12,113 bases of DNA from CAYZPE01 sp964626625 (GTDB lineage: Bacteria > Patescibacteriota > Minisyncoccia > Phycocordibacterales > CAYZPE01). The stretch is from the NCBI GenBank assembly GCA_964626625.1, contig CAZVFV010000019.1, positions 1 to 12,113 on the forward strand, written 5' to 3'. Of this stretch, positions 11,104 through 12,113 are shown piece by piece. The notes under the pieces were generated by a model. The model ran no database searches. It had not been told where the DNA came from and saw only the letters and a list, made by a program, of their open reading frames with translations. The first letter of the stretch is position 1. Each line of letters begins with the position of its first letter. A program made the translations under genes and the position numbers.

Positions 11104-11823
11104 CTACATGGTTTTAATTTTCGCAACCGCCTCCTCAAAATCCTTAGGGTACGGAGCCTCTACTCTAATTTCTTTTCCGGACATATCTTTAAAACTAAAT
11201 CGTATAGAATGAAGCGCCGTTCGTTTAAATCCGAAAACTGACTCCGGTTTAGATCCATAAAAAACATCCCCCAATACGATGTGTTGTAGAGATTTAAAAT
11301 GAACTCGAATCTGATGCGTCCTGCCTGTTTTAGGTATTACCTCAAGCAATGAAAATCCATCTTTATATACAAGAGTTCTATATTGAGTTATTGCATCTCG
11401 CAGTGAACCTCGAACACCTCGCGCTGCGGACCATTGAGGTGAATCGCCTGAACTCCTTCCTATTGGTCTATCTATAATCCCCCTTTCATCTTTCATCTTT
11501 CCGTGAACAAAAACATGATAGACCTTAAGTACTTTTCTTACACGAATTTGACCTTGAAGGTATTCAAAGGCTTGTTTGTTTTTTGCAATTAAAATAGCTC
11601 CAGACGTATCTTTATCTAGTCGGTGCACAATACCAAAGCGAGAAACTAACCCTCCTTCACCAAACTCAAACTGTCCACCGATAGACTCGAGTTTTGGAAA
11701 ATGCTCTTTAACCCAGTCAACAAGCGTGTAAGCACCCACTTCTTTTCCAGGATGAATCTGCAAACCTGCGGGTTTATTAAGGACTATATAATTTTCGTCT
11801 TCAAACAATATAGGAATGTCCAT
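11104..11823 (-). CDS. RluA/RluD-family rRNA or tRNA pseudouridine synthase
   Basis: A 239-residue enzyme that isomerises uridine to pseudouridine in RNA. The sequence begins ILFEDENYIVLNKPAGLQIHP, the typical RluA start. Catalytic D70 lies in GIVHRLDKDTSGAILIAK (motif II), followed by YHVFVHGKM, IDRPIGR and PKTGRTHQIRVHF (164-177). No N-terminal S4 domain is seen, so it is a short form compared with RluD (about 325). The target base cannot be named. ATG 11823 was chosen over upstream ATGs (11859, 11832) because the conserved part begins there and the promoter's -10 overlaps the ATG at 11832. It is divergent from tRNA-Val. Stop TAG. Confidence 0.92.
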   Translation of the reverse strand: MDIPILFEDENYIVLNKPAGLQIHPGKEVGAYTLVDWVKEHFPKLESIGGQFEFGEGGLVSRFGIVHRLDKDTSGAILIAKNKQAFEYLQGQIRVRKVLKVYHVFVHGKMKDERGIIDRPIGRSSGDSPQWSAARGVRGSLRDAITQYRTLVYKDGFSLLEVIPKTGRTHQIRVHFKSLQHIVLGDVFYGSKPESVFGFKRTALHSIRFSFKDMSGKEIRVEAPYPKDFEEAVAKIKTM

Positions 11824-11830
11824 AAAGACC

Positions 11831-11859
11831 ATACTAGATTGAAACGCTTGATAAATCAA
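11831..11859 (-). promoter_or_regulatory. Promoter of the pseudouridine synthase, close to the start codon
   Basis: TTGATT, a 17-nt spacer and TAGTAT on the minus strand, the -10 lying 7 nt before the chosen ATG. Predicts a leaderless or nearly leaderless mRNA and supports the ATG at 11823. Confidence 0.55.
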
Positions 11860-11924
11860 AGATTGCGGGTTATTCTTACTTTGTTCAATTTAATAACATA
11901 CGTGATTACCTGTTAATATGCAGA

Positions 11925-11953
11925 TTGGCTAATAATAGAGAATTGTCACTAAT
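11925..11953 (+). promoter_or_regulatory. Possible promoter of tRNA-Val
   Basis: TTGGCT, a 17-nt spacer and ACTAAT (4 of 6) on the plus strand, with transcription starting about 28 nt before the tRNA. The stretch 11860-11987 between the divergent genes is AT-rich and holds nothing else recognisable. Confidence 0.35.
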
Positions 11954-11987
11954 AGTTATTTAAAAATTTGAAAAGTAAATTATATAT

Positions 11988-12060
11988 GCGCGATTAGCTC
12001 AGTTGGTAGAGCAGCTCATTTACACTGAGAAGGTCGGGGGTTCAAGTCCCTCATCGCGCA
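11988..12060 (+). tRNA. tRNA-Val (TAC)
   Basis: A 73-nt cloverleaf. Acceptor GCGCGAT/ATCGCGC with A73; D-arm GCTC-AGTTGGTA-GAGC; anticodon loop TTTACAC, anticodon TAC; T-arm GGGGG-TTCAAGT-CCCTC with a mismatch at one end. The anticodon stem GCTCA/TGAGA has a G-A mismatch at its base. CCA is not encoded; CAA follows the discriminator as at the other two tRNAs. Confidence 0.95.
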
Positions 12061-12104
12061 CAAAAAGAAACCCGAAAGGGTTTTTCTTTTTGTGCGCGAT
12101 GAGG
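12061..12104 (+). terminator. Terminator after tRNA-Val, extended by an inverted tRNA 3' copy
   Basis: AAACCC-GAAA-GGGTTTTTCTTTTT is a GNRA-capped hairpin with a U-rich 3' arm, so termination can occur within it. Beyond it, TGCGCGATGAGG (12093-12104) is the exact reverse complement of the tRNA 3' end CCTCATCGCGCA (12049-12060), making one 25-bp inverted repeat with two extra T in the right arm. Confidence 0.75.
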
Positions 12105-12113
12105 CGCAGCGTT

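Overview
The window is AT-rich and gene-dense. Every protein gene lies on the minus strand; only one tRNA gene, at the right edge, is on the plus strand. The gene content points to a Patescibacteria/CPR bacterium, probably of the Parcubacteria (Paceibacteria) side. The signs are a DUF2914 membrane protein, MscL with a C-terminal zinc ribbon, a DUF5670/lmo0937-type mini membrane protein, a small secreted peptidoglycan-binding protein, short RlmH, bL19 with an acidic tail, and tRNAs without encoded CCA. This is inference from gene content; there is no rRNA to confirm it.

Layout from left to right (transcription runs right to left): an unresolved fragment at the edge (1-77); a VIT1/CCC1-like transporter, mscL and PAP2 phosphatase, tightly packed (78-1561); rlmH preceded by a promoter, a structured leader, an 18-residue Arg-rich mini-ORF and a hairpin (1712-2381); a DUF2914 membrane protein, a LapA-domain protein, a 49-residue DUF5670-like protein and a YggT-family protein (2391-4499); an orphan OmpR/PhoB-type response regulator, RR1 (4617-5294); a gene-free stretch that looks like a structured small transcript ending in a strong terminator (5395-5560); a histidine kinase plus single-domain receiver operon (5739-7650); a secreted PG-binding/FN3-like protein (7830-8468); a broken two-gene unit of a GNAT acetyltransferase and a P-loop ATPase/kinase (8744-9623); two perfect 177-bp repeats next to tRNA-His, then tRNA-Leu (9704-10308); rplS and an RluA-type pseudouridine synthase (10574-11823); and tRNA-Val (11988-12060).

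Two patterns are not explained by ordinary annotation. First, four upstream regions (YggT, RR1, the kinase operon and the PG-binding protein) share a PhoB-like direct repeat with 11-bp period (TTCATNN-N4-TTCATNN, CTCAT in one), followed by exactly 8 nt and a -10-like hexamer. This suggests a local RR1 regulon joining the two-component genes to the envelope genes. Second, all three tRNA genes are followed by an inverted copy of their own 3' end, able to pair with the mature tRNA sequence; at tRNA-His this is embedded in tandem 177-bp units that also carry direct copies of the tRNA 3' end. In addition, several genes have a -10 hexamer only 5-7 nt before the start codon, suggesting leaderless mRNAs.
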